Part shown: positions 35,678 to 47,549 of the stretch, piece after piece
Layout: each line of letters begins with the position of its first letter
How positions within the stretch are numbered: position 1 is the stretch's first letter
Source of the DNA: Daldinia sp. FL1419
Lineage: Eukaryota; Ascomycota; Sordariomycetes; Xylariales; Hypoxylaceae
Reading direction: 5' to 3'
DNA length: 64,000 bases
NCBI GenBank assembly: GCA_025201765.1
Contig: MU623349.1
Span: 62,001 to 126,000, forward strand
Notes under the pieces: generated by a model
What the model was told of the DNA's origin: nothing
Database searches by the model: none
Seen by the model: only the letters and a program-made list of their open reading frames with translations
Program-made: the position numbers and the translations under genes

Positions 35678-37034
35678 ATGGCACCCTCGGTCGCAGACGT
35701 ATTGCCCAGCGCATCCGAACTGAAGGAGAAGGCAGAGCAGAAGCTCAACAAGGCGTATGACGCAGCGCAACACGCCGCAGTAAGAAGTTGCATCGAGATA
35801 TGAATATGAATACTAGCTAAACTGTTGAAAAGTACAAGTACACTAATTATTTGCCTGTGTATGATGAATCAACAACCTTCCCACCAACAGAGCCCTTTGA
35901 CTTTGTCGATCGGGGTCTCCTGGCGGACAAAGCCAAGCCTCATCTACTCGGCCTCAAAGACCCAAATGTAGTGGTTACAAAGCTCACTCCTCGAGTTGGC
36001 ACGGAAATTACTGGACTACAGCTCTCCGAGTTGACGGACGTGCAAAAGAACGAACTGGCCCTACTGATTGCCGAAAGGGGCGTCGTAATATTCCGCGGCC
36101 AGAACTTCAAGGACATTGGTGTCCAAAAGCAGAAGGAATTTGGTCAATACTTTGGGCGTCTACATGTTCACGTAAGTAGTTTATACTAACCTTAGTATAT
36201 TTCCTTTTTCTAATTTCATTAACATTGATTAGCCTGTCGGAGCTCACGTCGACGGCGCCATTGAGTTCCACAATATCTATCTTGGACCAGACAACCTGTA
36301 CAGAGCCCAACGCCGTCTAGAGCGGCTGACCACCACCGGATACCACTCGGATGTCTCGTATGAGCACCAGCCGCCGGGAATCACGCTGCTTACACTGCTA
36401 GCTGTGCCCTCCACAGGAGGTGACACTGCGTGGACCTCCCAGGTAGCGGCATACGAGAGGCTTTCCGAGCCGATCAAGACATTGCTTGAAGGTCTACGGG
36501 CTGAGCACAGTGGATTTCCTCAAGCCGAAGGCGCTCGTCGCGACGGGAAGTTTGTCCGTCGTGAACCTGTCAAATCGGACCACCCTATTGTGAGGGTGCA
36601 CCCAGTAAGTATTCTTACCACCATATTGTAAACAAGCGTATATATCTAATGTCTGCTTTCTAGGTCACCGGCCAAAAGGCGCTCTTCGTGAATCCGGGCT
36701 TCACGAAGAAGATCATAGGCCTGAAGACCGAAGAGTCAGACGCCATCCTTCAGTTGCTCTTCAAGGTTCGTCCCTCCTATTACCCATTGACGCGAAATCC
36801 ACAATTTTCTAACTTGATGTTTTTCCGTAGCACATTTCCCAAAGCGCGGATATTCAAGTTCGTGTGAAGTGGGATGACCAGACTGTGTCGCTCTGGGATA
36901 ACAGAGTTACAGCTCACACTGCTATCTCTGACTACGACGTCCACAATGAGGAGGAAGGCCTGCGTCACGGATTCCGCATTACTACTCTTGCAGAACGTCC
37001 GGTCGGAGTCAACGGATTAGAAACTGTTTGGTAA
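35678..37034 (+). CDS. TauD/TfdA-type Fe(II)/2-oxoglutarate dioxygenase
   Basis: Non-heme iron oxygenase. Relatives such as yeast Jlp1 release sulfite from sulfonates for use as a sulfur source. Exons 35678-35779, 35833-36171, 36233-36604, 36664-36765, 36831-37034 give 372 residues. The first exon (MAPSVADVLPSASELKEK...) is required to reach a start codon. The iron facial triad is His185 and Asp187 in GYHSDVSY and His334 in RVTAHTAISDY. Arg350 or Arg354 (LRHGFRITTL) would bind 2-oxoglutarate. VGTEITGLQLSEL and GVVIFRGQNF are typical of the family. No signal peptide, so likely cytosolic. Substrate is inferred from the family and from the transporters on both sides; other 2-oxoacid substrates are possible. 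Confidence 0.88.
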
Positions 37035-37314
37035 GGTTAATAATGCCCTTGGTTTGGTTATATTTGGTAGCATATTATTATTCAAATTGAAATATGTCAA
37101 CTCGATCAAGTCTCACCTCTCTCCTCGTTTTGGGATACTGACTTTAACATGGTATTGCGAACGTATATCATAGTATATCTCAAGCAGGAAGCTTGTATTC
37201 GAGTATATCTATCTACTTGCAATATAGCCATCACAGTTATTAACAGAGCATTCCTAATCCTACTTTCTCATCTTTAAGGCACCGAAAGGGCTTCCATGGC
37301 TTGTTAAGTTTAAC

Positions 37315-40096
37315 CTACCACGTCGATGGTCCAAATGTTTCACCATCCGGTACTGTCTTGAGCCATCCGGTGTATGATGCATCCTGGTTGTCATAGTTAG
37401 CAATCATATGACCGAAGCTCAGGATCACACAGTCAGGCTAGGTTAGTGTGTTGTGTACTTACTACTGTGTTGAACACATCCACATTGCCCCACCACTGAG
37501 GAATGGTCGCACCTGGGAGAGTTATCGCGAAAAAGATGACGATGGTGGATAAGATGAGCCCCGCGTCCAAGGCGGCGGCAGTAACATAGTTGTATGTTCG
37601 CCACCACCCGCCAAACCTTTTCCGTATAGCATAGTTAAAGATTAAGCCAAAGATAGCCCACGAAGAAAAGCTGATAGGTGTGGCTGGCGGTAGCCATGCC
37701 ATAGCACCAAACATAATCGGAGCGTCTAGGTGGCGCGCGAAGCCAATTTTCATCTTGCGACTGAGGAACCACAGTATAACCGGGGTCCCAGCTCCGATTA
37801 ACCAAAACCAGTTGAAGTTCACGTACATTGATCCAGGGCCAAACATACGTTCCGGACCCAAGACTCCCCAAACTATTGACGACGAGAAGAAAGCTCGACC
37901 ATTGGGACAGGTAAAACGACTGGGTTGAGTGCTACACACACGTTAGTTTGTTAGACATGTGCGACTATACCTGGCATAACTTACTTGGAACAAACGTCGG
38001 GAATAGCTCCTAATGTCCAGTTCATTACTGCAATCTGCACAAATACAGCCCATAAACTTGCTACGACCTGACACCAAAAGGTGACTCTAGGCGGGATTTT
38101 CATGTAATGAGCTAGCTTCAAGTCACTGCTCTACTTCGTGTTAGCAATTTTTGGAAAGCCCCTCAGTATACTTCGCCCAAATTAATATTGTGCGTATAAA
38201 CGAATAGACAAAAAAAAAAAAAAGGAGCTGAACGATTGGGAGTTGAAGAAAATCCTTTTACATACATACGTCTGGGCCTGTCCTAGCGTAATTGTACTGA
38301 AAACTTTGAAGATCATCACCGCAATTGGGCGACCTGGAAATATGAATCCGGCTATAAACGGCGAGATCACATTCAAAGACAATTGTATAGTCGAAATGGC
38401 CATCACCATACAGGTAGGAACCACAAAGACTAGGGCCAAGAGAACCGAAACGAAAAACCCCCACCAAGGAAGTTGAGAATCGTACTTCAACACAGTTGCC
38501 AGTCCGAATGCAGCCGAGACCACCAAGAGCGCATAATACCACCATTCAGGGGCTTCGCGGTACTTCTTGATTAGCTTGAGGTGGATATCGGGTTCTTGAT
38601 TACGCGCAGTCTTAAAGCGATACCAAATCTCCTTTCCGTGGAATAATGCGGTGTGCACGAGGGTTGCTGTTAATGCAGCGAATGAAAGTCCATAGTTCAG
38701 TGCTAGCGACGCGGAGAGAAATAGCGGCGAATAGCTGCGGTACTTATCTAAGTCGAGAGTGAAGTTGTCTCCGAGAATCTTCGATACGTTGTATGCGTTC
38801 TGCGTGTTGTCGTAGGTTTGCGAAGTTACGAGGGGAAGATAATCAGAATAACTGTAGGTTCATTAGATATGACATTCGTCGGCGACTCTTCTAATTGGCA
38901 TCGAAAATGAAAGAAACGAAGGCAACGTAGACTTACAGGGTACCGGTATATGCCATCCCAATGCACGGAATAATGACGAAGAAGAACACACCAATTAAAG
39001 TGTTAACATGAGCATGCGTTGGAGCTAGCAACGGATCCAACAAGTATGCAGAGACGTAAGTCCAGTCGAAGGTAAGCGGAATAAGACTGAGCCCCGTAAA
39101 CCCGCCAAAGAGCTGGTTCACCACGGCATTTTGGGGTTTAATCCAGGTAATGAAAGCGAACACGGACAAGCCTTGCCATAATACTCCGGGTATCCAGTAG
39201 TAACAGAACATTGCACCCGTCACGATGAAGAAGTACCGATAACGACTTATCACCCACCCGTTGGACTTGGAGCCATCACTCTTACTCTTGTCATGGAGCG
39301 CATAGAAAAGGGAGGTATAGCCAAACTGAGAGGGCCACATCATCGCGGCGGGGTAGATTAGAAATCGTCTGAACATCCCGGATAGCGATATCCCTATGAG
39401 TTGAGAGCTTAGGGTAAACATTAACGAAAAACCCCAACCGAGGTTTAGGTTATAGAACGGCTTCCCTTGAAGCGCAAGCAGGGCGTCGGTAGAATATGCG
39501 TATGAGATGGAGACGTTTGACATAATGGTGACAACTACATGCTCCTTGATGGTGAAAGGGCCAGTGTTCAACGTCCATTCTTGACCGAAGGTTTTGAATA
39601 CTCTGGTTGGCATGATCTTTGCCCATAGGGACCCGACGGGATAGACCAACAAAACGACTACCAAAGCCGGGAAGTTGACCATTGGACTCCGCATGCTTAA
39701 CAACATATTCAATCCGCTACCGAGAGTAACGAAAATCATTCCTAGGATCCATGCTCTAACCGTGCACGCGACTTCTCCGCCATCGACATTGCGTACGGCA
39801 GCGCGCACCTCTTCATAAGGGGAGTCTTCGCTAAACAACGAATCGGCCTCGATGATCTCCTCCACGTCTCCATTCTTAAGCGCCGCATTGACGGCATTGC
39901 GCTTTTCTTGAGGAAGATTGGAGTCCCATTGGTGCGAGCGTTGGATCTGATCGAGGTCTTTAATGGTGGTGGCTACATCTGTCTCTCGAAGCTTCTCGTT
40001 CGAGGAATTCGGCGTCGCGCCTTTGGCTGACCTGTGATTAATGTCGGACGTAGTTGTATTATCAGAAGTGTCTACTCCCCTGAAGGGAAACCCCAT
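37315..40096 (-). CDS. Oligopeptide transporter (OPT family)
   Basis: Proton-coupled uptake of small peptides, glutathione or related thiols. Exons 40096-38937, 38851-38270, 38128-37985, 37931-37463, 37383-37315 give 807 residues, normal for the family. The first in-frame ATG is at 40096; nearby upstream codons are not ATG. Family landmarks include IMPTRVFKTFGQEWTLN, FTIKEHVVVTIMSNVS and the DLKLAHYMKIPPR loop after intron 2. RFTCPNGRAFFSSSIVWG follows, and the C-terminus ends GETFGPSTW, recovered only through the last small exon. Many hydrophobic helices fill the interval. Intron 2 ends in a tandem GAGCAG acceptor. It converges with the TauD gene (280 bp apart), making a transporter-enzyme-transporter group. 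The specific peptide is unknown. Confidence 0.88.
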
Positions 40097-41483
40097 ATTG
40101 GCCAATGTGTGATCTGTAAGTACGGCGGAGGTTATTTGTGAAGGCTAGGAAGAAGAAGTTCGTAGACAGGAAAGCCATGGACATAGAATATGTGTTATCT
40201 CTCTTCTATCTGCAATGAGTCGAGATGTCTTTTAATCGCCTCATCTCCGAGCTACTACCTATCTAAGCAAGGGCAAACAAGGTCTAATCGATGAATTGGG
40301 GGGTTCGCCAGCCAGCTGGTATCTCGTACCCCTGGCACTCCCCGCATGGTTTGGTAACCCTCCTTTCCTTTGTTTTCGACCTTCCAAAAGCAATCAGCTT
40401 AGACGAAGTGTGACCAAAACCGGGAAACATTACGCCGCTGGGTATGGGTTTAGTTTATACTAGACCAGGTCGGCTCATGTGGTTGAACAAACATTGGTCG
40501 CCCCTCTCGTATATTCGGCAACCTTGAACCGACATCAGCCAACGAGAAGGAATAGGTGAGCTAAGGGGGGAAAGAAGGGAAGAAAAGCTTATCTTATCCA
40601 CTTCTCCAAATGGTGGGGATCCAGTTTGTCGCCACTGTAGATTGGAGAGATATCATAGACCCCTTTACTATGTAGATAACATATCTCGGACATGGTTGTG
40701 TGCATTCACGTCTATCAGTACCGTGACTTGGGACACCGGCTATCAGGGTAAGAGTCAGGGTCTAGTAGGTCTGGTGGTAAACTGATTGGTTGTTGAATTC
40801 TCTAGAATCTATGCTAGGACGCAAGGTGAGGATATTTACAAATAGGCCGGTTCCCAGGCCGCGAATATTCTGCCGGGCGGTCAGCATTCTGACAGGCGGT
40901 CCGTACCTTGACAGGATCCACAGCTGTGCAAAGGTGATAGGCTTATCATCTGGTTACACCAATATTCTGACTTTGGTGTAGCGGTATGGCGTGGAACTAT
41001 ATAGACCGATTAAGCGAAAGTATTGCGTATTCTTCCGTCGCGAATATATGTTGATAATATGTTGATGAATGTAATCATAAACTGGTATCCATATAACTCA
41101 TTGTTAACGATCCATGTTGAACGTTGGCGTCCGTTCTGGGCATTTCCTAAAGAGAAGCATGCGAATAGGTACCTATATATATGTTGATATACGATATGAT
41201 ATGCTCTATAGGCAAAGGATCGTAATGTGTAATGCGGTAATGTGCAGATTCCACTCGATCACCTAGCTCAGCTGGTCAGGCTAGTACCTATAAAGAGCCA
41301 TATAAGGCTGAGGCGGCCATCGTTAGGTAAAGGTAATTGACCTATGTTCGGCTGGCTGGCTGATTATAATTGTGTGCAACAGCATTAATATTCTTAAAAT
41401 TCTAGCCTGTTGAGCCAAAGCCTCGTTTGATCGTCAACACATCTTAAGTTCTTAACCAACCTACCACATAAATAATTAGCAAG
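40097..41483. other. Intergenic, OPT upstream
   Basis: 1.4 kb with no gene seen. Contains the palindrome ATAGGTACCTAT at 41165-41176 and a short GGCT repeat near 41350. No full CYS3/MetR match found by eye. Confidence 0.55.
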
Positions 41484-41975
41484 ATGCCGCAAACCCACCC
41501 TCGAAACCAAGTTATACTTGCGCCATCAAGGGTGGATCACGACGGCATTATGTCCATCTTCCTAGCGGGCACTACCTCGAGGACAGACGATAGGGATTGG
41601 CGTGAGGTGTTGACCGAATCTCTAGCGGACTTGCCCCTCACTATCATCAACCCATACCGATCAGATTGGAACTCAAGCTGGCGAGAAGATATTACGTGTA
41701 AACCTTTTCGAGAACAGGTGGAATGGGAACTCGATATGCAGGAAAAGGCCCATATCGTGATATTATTCTTTCACCCTGCAACTGAAGCACCCATCAGCTT
41801 ACTTGAGCTGGGACTTTGCGCGAGAGCCAAGAAAGCTATTGTTGTATGTCCAGACGGATATAAGAAAAGAGGAAATGTCCAGATTGTGTGTCAACGATAC
41901 GGAATTGAAATTGCAGAAGGCTTCAATGCGTTAAGAGAAGCTATTGTGAAGAGACTACCAACCGGCTCGTTGTGA
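41484..41975 (+). CDS. Nucleoside 2-deoxyribosyltransferase-like protein
   Basis: Single exon, 163 residues, resembling the Nuc_deoxyri_tr2 family (PF15891). SIFLAGTTSR is the first strand with its glycine turn. INPYRSDWNSSWREDITCKP and FREQVEWELDMQEKAHIVILF follow, then PISLLELGLCARAKKAIVVC with the conserved Glu of LLELGL. A ribosyl/nucleoside-binding role is known for the fold; this protein's substrate is not known. The length covers one complete domain with no additions. No signal peptide or membrane segment. It stands alone between a long upstream region and the RGG gene. Confidence 0.75.
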   Translation: MPQTHPRNQVILAPSRVDHDGIMSIFLAGTTSRTDDRDWREVLTESLADLPLTIINPYRSDWNSSWREDITCKPFREQVEWELDMQEKAHIVILFFHPATEAPISLLELGLCARAKKAIVVCPDGYKKRGNVQIVCQRYGIEIAEGFNALREAIVKRLPTGSL

Positions 41976-42706
41976 GCTTGGAAGGAAACGACGTATTTTT
42001 CTACTACTTGGCGTTCGGATGTTGGATAGAAATGGTCGATGTTAGAACGACTGATATGATTGTAAGACGGATATATTTCAACGACCAGTATGACTATGCT
42101 CGTGATATATAAATTTATATCACCATCTGGTGGAATAAAGGGATGTAACCAACAGTATGATGAAAATTGGAAATATTTGAATTAGTACAGTTGTAGTCCT
42201 GAGAACCGTAGCGATAATGAGGTATTGTATTGTACCTAATTTATTATCTTAGGTAGGTATGGGTCCCCTGGCAGCTGCTGTACGGGTTTTAAAGGCCCAC
42301 TTATTCCGCTACCTATCTGGGGAAGCAGGCCGGGATTTTCTCCGCCTAAATCTCCTAGGCAGCTGGATTTGGGGGACAGTGCCTAGGTTAGGTTAGACGC
42401 TTAGATGCCCAGGTGGATTCGACGCCCCGCCTGTTTTGAGAGTACCTAATCGAGGTGAATGTTAAGGTTTAAACATTCAGGTGGCGGGGCTTTGACTTTT
42501 TATCCCTTCATTCTCCAAAACGTGTCGTTTAAAACTGTTAATCGCTAGTTCAATATTTTCCCCAATAGTCCAACCCAGTAGTTATTATAATCCAATTGCT
42601 TTTCCTTTGCTCGAATACATATTTCTTCTTTATTAGGTATATCGCATTGTTTACCTTACTTTCGCCTCTATACAATTTGTTATCCAACTATTAGCTTCAA
42701 CCTACC
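41976..42706. other. Intergenic
   Basis: Promoter of the RGG gene, pyrimidine-rich toward 42600-42700. No gene seen. Confidence 0.5.
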
Positions 42707-43897
42707 ATGGACGACCAATTCAACGGCCGCACGGATGACGATCTGTTTGCGGATGAATTCGAACCCGTGCAAACTCAACAAGAAGTGCAGCCGACGAGAA
42801 TCGAACCAAGTGCCCCCCCGGTAGTCGAGAATAAATTACCTCCTGCGAGTTCTGAGCAGCCTAGCACGACGGTGGACCAACCTGTTCCTACCCCTCATAA
42901 GCCTCGGTCTCTCAATCAGTCGCGACATGCGAAGCAGCCCCCATCATCGTCGCATCATCCACGACCGCGCAAACAATCTCCAAAGCCGACTTCGGTGGAC
43001 CCGCCACAGCAGCATGAACAGCAGCAGAAACAACAAGGATCTCCGGCCAAAAGTACCAGTAGTGGTGGTGGGGGTAGCGACAAGAAAGCGCAAGTCGCAA
43101 CTGCGAAACTCGGGCAGAATACGGCGCTCGCAGATAGACTGGCATCCGGCGCAAACCCTCGTACGAAGTTGACCGAGTCTGAGCTTGCGAACAAGATGGA
43201 GCAGATGCGAATTCTGAACGCAGAGAAGACACGCCGTTTTGAACAGGCTGAGCGCGATAGTCGCTCACATGCTATCGCTTACGAGAAGGGAATGGAGGAA
43301 GCGCGGCGTCGTCGTGCCGAGGAAGCCGAGCGGCGCCGTAAGGGTGAGGAAGAGAGGCGCCGTATGGATGACGAGCGCGCCGCTAATCGCGAGAGAAAAC
43401 TTAAAGCCATGGGCGCCAAGGAAGGCGGCAACTGGGATGAAGGCAAGAACCTCGAGGATGAGAGAGATAGAAGAGCTGGCTTCCGAAGCGCAAACGGCGG
43501 CATTCGTGGTGCGCGTAGCAACGGTGGTATAGCTGGGAGTCGGTTCGCGGAGAGGGACGGCGACACGATCCCGAGGGAGTTTGGTCCCGATGATTTCAGA
43601 GGAAGAGGACGCGGCGGACGTGGGAGAGGAGGATCCAGAGGCGGTGGCAGAGGTAGAGGAGGCTTCAATCACGACGGAGAAAAGCGCGATACTTATAGGA
43701 CAACGGCGACGACGCAGAATGGCAACAAACCTCAAGCACAAAAGGCGGCACAAGTTCCTCCTACTGCAGAGGACTTCCCAGCTTTGCCAACGGCCAAGAA
43801 GACGGATACAACGAAGTCTTCCGTACTACCGCCTGAACTTAACTCGGCTCCGATTGGAAAATGGGATGATGAGATGGCTGCCCTCGACGCTAAGTAA
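42707..43897 (+). CDS. Coiled-coil, RGG-rich putative RNA-binding protein
   Basis: Single exon, 396 residues; start in context TACCATGG. No catalytic domain. An acidic start (DDDLFADEFEPV) leads into a Pro/Gln/Ser-rich region. A charged coiled coil follows at about 160-235 (ANKMEQMRILNAEKTRRFEQ, then Arg/Glu-rich repeats). An RGG box lies about 300-325 (FRGRGRGGRGRGGSRGGGRG). Near the C-terminus are AEDFPALPT and PIGKWDDEMAALDAK. RGG boxes bind RNA and are arginine-methylated in many fungal proteins, and the general design recalls ribosome- or mRNP-associated factors. I cannot name a specific orthologue. The long antisense ORFs here are composition shadows. Confidence 0.72.
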   Translation: MDDQFNGRTDDDLFADEFEPVQTQQEVQPTRIEPSAPPVVENKLPPASSEQPSTTVDQPVPTPHKPRSLNQSRHAKQPPSSSHHPRPRKQSPKPTSVDPPQQHEQQQKQQGSPAKSTSSGGGGSDKKAQVATAKLGQNTALADRLASGANPRTKLTESELANKMEQMRILNAEKTRRFEQAERDSRSHAIAYEKGMEEARRRRAEEAERRRKGEEERRRMDDERAANRERKLKAMGAKEGGNWDEGKNLEDERDRRAGFRSANGGIRGARSNGGIAGSRFAERDGDTIPREFGPDDFRGRGRGGRGRGGSRGGGRGRGGFNHDGEKRDTYRTTATTQNGNKPQAQKAAQVPPTAEDFPALPTAKKTDTTKSSVLPPELNSAPIGKWDDEMAALDAK

Positions 43898-44219
43898 AAC
43901 TAGAGCGCCTATTTCTAATTGAGTGCATTCATTTTAAAGGCTCAAAATGAAAAATGAAAATTTTTTTTTCCAATAGAGTGTACGGTAAGGATTATTAGCA
44001 GAGACGGGAAGTTTGGATTACAGGCTCGCGCAACATCGCCCAGGCATTATGAGCATTAGAGATACCAGAAATACCATATAAAATCAAACAGCGTCTATTG
44101 CCAAGAACCACTTAAGGCAATCTTTTAAATGTGCGCCTGTCCATAGTGATATCATGTCTAATTTTGACCACTGAAGCCCGTACGCCAGTAACTCCTTCAT
44201 ATACTCTAACGTCATAGCA
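43898..44219. other. Short convergent intergenic
   Basis: 3' flanks of the RGG gene and LUC7. No gene seen. Confidence 0.5.
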
Positions 44220-45111
44220 TCACCATCCGCTTCGGAAACCACGACCACCCCTACCTCCGTAACCCCCCCGCCTAGGTCCCCGAGGCCCTCCTTTCCACCC
44301 ACCGTCACCGTAGCCATCATCTCGCATAGGGCCGTCGTCTTGGAGCGAAGGGCGCGGACGCCCCCTGATATCCTTAGGTAGAGAGTCGTACGTCTTCCGC
44401 ATCTGCGCATAACCTAGATGCATCTTGCCGTAGAAATGATCTGCCAACCGACGATCGTTATCTAACCTCGAGAGGTACGCGCCACATACGTCGCAGACCT
44501 GGAGCTTCTGGTGACCGGAAGGACCGCTGGTATCAGCTAGAGTCTTAAGCTCGCGTTCGCGCTCCATCTTGGCCTGCGCCGCCTGGCGCACTTTGAAGAA
44601 CTCTTCGTACGCACGACTGACTTCGCCCAGATCGCCTAGGATCTGGACCTCCTGTAGTCCGCAATTGATGGTGGCGCTAAGGTCGGAGACGGCCTTGAGC
44701 AGGACGTTTGTCTGGCGGATCTCGTCGGGGGTCTTTTCGAGGCGACGCTGGGCGGCATCGATACGTCTGTTGCACTCTTCGATGTATTTCTGCAGGTCGC
44801 GAGCGTAGTCGATTTCAAAGCCGTACTTCTGGCGCGCGGGTTCGGGTAAGCCTTCGTACTCCGTCTTCAGCGACTCGGCATGGATCTTGGGACACGGACC
44901 AAGATCTTGTTTCGTATTGGTGAATAAATCGTGCGGACAAGTGCCGACGATATAAGAACGACAGACTTTAGGGTCGGTGAGGGAGACTTGGGATGAGCGC
45001 GAGGTTTGCGGGCCGCCCATGAGCTGCTCTCGATGAAAGTTAGCTTTATCGTTTGAAATAGGAGAGATTGGATTTGGTATTACCAAGCAGCTTTCTTTGT
45101 TCAGCAGCCAT
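44220..45111 (-). CDS. LUC7: U1 snRNP protein Luc7
   Basis: Component of U1 snRNP that stabilises 5' splice-site pairing. Exons 45111-45084 (28 nt) and 45028-44220 give 278 residues. The short first exon encodes MAAEQRKLL and splices to the conserved EQLMG. Without it the ORF would run into the intron and lack the right start. Zinc finger 1 is CCCH (CRSYIVGTCPHDLF...CPKIH). Finger 2 is C2H2 (QVCDVCGAYLSRLDNDRRLA...H...H). The helical region between them (RRIDAAQRRLEK) links the fingers. The C-terminus is a short Arg/Gly tail (GGYGGRGGRGFRSGW). It diverges from GPI16. Confidence 0.93.
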
Positions 45112-45629
45112 TTTAGAACTGCGAGGTTCAAAATTACAAATTAATTATATAGCGACGAACGGATTAGCAGGTTGAGGTGCGTTATCTGGAAAGGGTTGGT
45201 AATAGTTGAAGTTGGCGCGACAGTGAAAAAAAGTCGATGAAGGTTGACAACAAGGCTGAACTAATTGGCAACCAAGAAAAGTTAAGAGGTACATAGGTAC
45301 CTATCTAGCTTCCCAAGGATTGATGTTTGCGGGGACCGATTAGGTCATTGCTAGGCGCCTTTAGTGGGTTCAGCTCGCATTTCTGGGTGGGCTCGGCAGG
45401 GGTAACAGGAGCTAAAGCAGTGGCCAGGGGTCGGTTATCTTACCTAAGTGCCTCTCTAGCAGGAGGTACCTACAGGTTGACATGTACCTAACTGGAAGCC
45501 TTGCTGAAATTATTCCACGTTGCTGGATCTTCGTATCCAAATAATTTCGACGTATCAAAAACTCACACTATACAAACCACCTTCAAAAAAGAGAAAAACG
45601 GTCGTCCTCATGGACTATCGACGACCACG
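45112..45629. other. Divergent promoter LUC7/GPI16
   Basis: Contains the palindrome ATAGGTACCTAT at 45293-45304. No other feature seen. Confidence 0.55.
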
Positions 45630-47549
45630 ATGCGTCATTTCTTTTCTTATTTGATACCCTTTTCGATTCTGTTTTGGACTGTTGCTCTTGCTTCCGACTA
45701 TTACGAACAATTAATTCTTAAGCCGTTGCCTCAATCTACTGTCCTCGCCAGCTTCAACTTCAAATCCAATACCACTTTGTCGCAATTCGAAGCGCACAAT
45801 TTCCAATACTTCCCTCGGTCGCTAGGACAGATCTTACAGCATGTGGGAACAAGAGAGCTACATTTGAGATTCAGTTTAGGAAGATGGGACGCCGAGAGTT
45901 GGGGGGCGAGACCCTGGGAGGGTACTAAAGAGGGTGGAACAGGCGTCGAGCTATGGGCGTGGCTTGAAGCAGATACCGACGAGGAGTATGATATACGACA
46001 TTGAATGGGAACTGCGTTATACATGCTAACTGTATTTGCTCGTAGGGCCAGCCGTAAGTGGTTAAGTCTAACAAATGCATTATCAGGTCTCTTCTGCGCT
46101 TCGCTCAACTTCATCGACGAAACCAGAACGACTCGTCCAGTTATGTCATTCCAACCTGAAGGAGACCATTCGAATGCGACATTGGCAAACATGCAATTAT
46201 TACACGGTGTCTTACCTAGAGAAGTGGTTTGCACAGAAAACTTGACCCCCTTCCTGAAGTTGCTACCGTGCAAGGGAAAGGCCGGAATATCGACTCTACT
46301 GGATGGACACAAACTCTTTGATGCGTCGTGGCAAAGCATGGCTATCGATATTCGGCCCATATGCCCAGATGATCAAGAATGCGTGCTGCAAATAGAGCAA
46401 ACAATCGATATGGTTTTGGATATTGAAAGGTCTAAACGTCCCAGGGGTAAGACACGATTCTCCCGTCCGCTAATTCAGCTCTAACACGACACAGACAATC
46501 CTATACCTCGACCTCTACCAGGTCATGAATTGAAATGCAACTCATCAAAACCCTACCATTCTGGCGACACATGTTTCCCTACCGACTATGCGGAAGGCCA
46601 GGAGTGGGCGCTGGACCAAATCTTTGGGAAGACTATTAAGGGTGTTTGCCCATTGACCGACTCCGAGGTCCCTCCTGTCTGCATCCAAGTTCCGCATAGT
46701 AGAGATATATACATAACTGCCGGTGCGAGTGAAATCAAGAATCCAAACAGGCCCTCGCGGTGTTACCAACTGCCCCTGGAATCGGATTTTTCTCTAGTTC
46801 TACCTCATATGTCACGAGAAGGCGAACATCCCAAAACGGATGCCGACGAAATTGTCGAGCCCGAAACTCCGCTTCTATATGCGGAGCGTAGCTTTACAGG
46901 CCACGGATATGAGCGTGGCGGAGTAAGGACTATCCTCACCAACCCGAGCCCAGATACAGAGGTGGAATTCTTTTACATGGAGAGTTTGCCTTGGTTTATG
47001 AAAATCTACCTCCATACTCTTACAACCCATATTAATGGGGTACCCGGATCTAAGAACGACATCATCGAGGAGATATATTATCGGCCAGCCTTAGATCGTG
47101 TTCGAGGAACACAGCTTGAATTGCGGATGCGCATTCCACCTGCCAGTACAGTTTTCCTTACATATGACTTTGAAAAGTCTATACTACGGTACACTGAATA
47201 TCCACCCGACGCAAATCGTGGTTTCGATGTTGCGGCGGCTATCATAACCATCTTGCCCTCTACATCTCCAGACGCTCCATTAGCTCGACAGAAGGTATCG
47301 AACCTGCGAACTACATCTCTCCTCCTCAGCTTGCCAACCCCGGACTTTAGCATGCCTTATAATGTGATCATCTTCACAAGCACTGTTATCGCGCTTGCGT
47401 TTGGTGGTCTGTACAACATATTAATACGACGTTTTGTGGGAGCTGATGAGAGCCCCGAGGCTAATATTGGCGGTTTGAAGGGCAAGATTATCGCAGCTAT
47501 TGCGAAGCTAGCAAGTAAATTAAAAGGGGCAAAAGGAAAGGTGGACTAA
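45630..47549 (+). CDS. GPI16: GPI transamidase subunit PIG-T/Gpi16
   Basis: ER membrane subunit of GPI transamidase, which attaches GPI anchors to proteins. Exons 45630-45985, 46046-46446 and 46495-47549 give 603 residues with consistent phases. I start at MRHFFSYLIPFSILF because it is a good signal peptide (to about residue 22); an in-frame Met at 45501 would bury it. DYYEQLILKPLP begins the mature luminal domain. WLSLTNALSGLFCASLNFID and the Cys-containing CNSSKPYHSGDTCFPTDYAE are family landmarks, the latter region linking to the catalytic subunit in the known complex. One transmembrane helix lies near the C-terminus (VIIFTSTVIALAFGGLYNIL) with a short Lys-rich cytosolic tail. Confidence 0.92.

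Noticed and set aside
43265..43753. Long antisense ORFs in the RGG gene
   Set aside because: Pro/Leu/Ser-rich translations are the mirror of Arg/Gly/Glu codons.
45501..45629. Upstream Met extending GPI16
   Set aside because: It would place 43 residues before a clear signal peptide, inconsistent with an ER-targeted protein.
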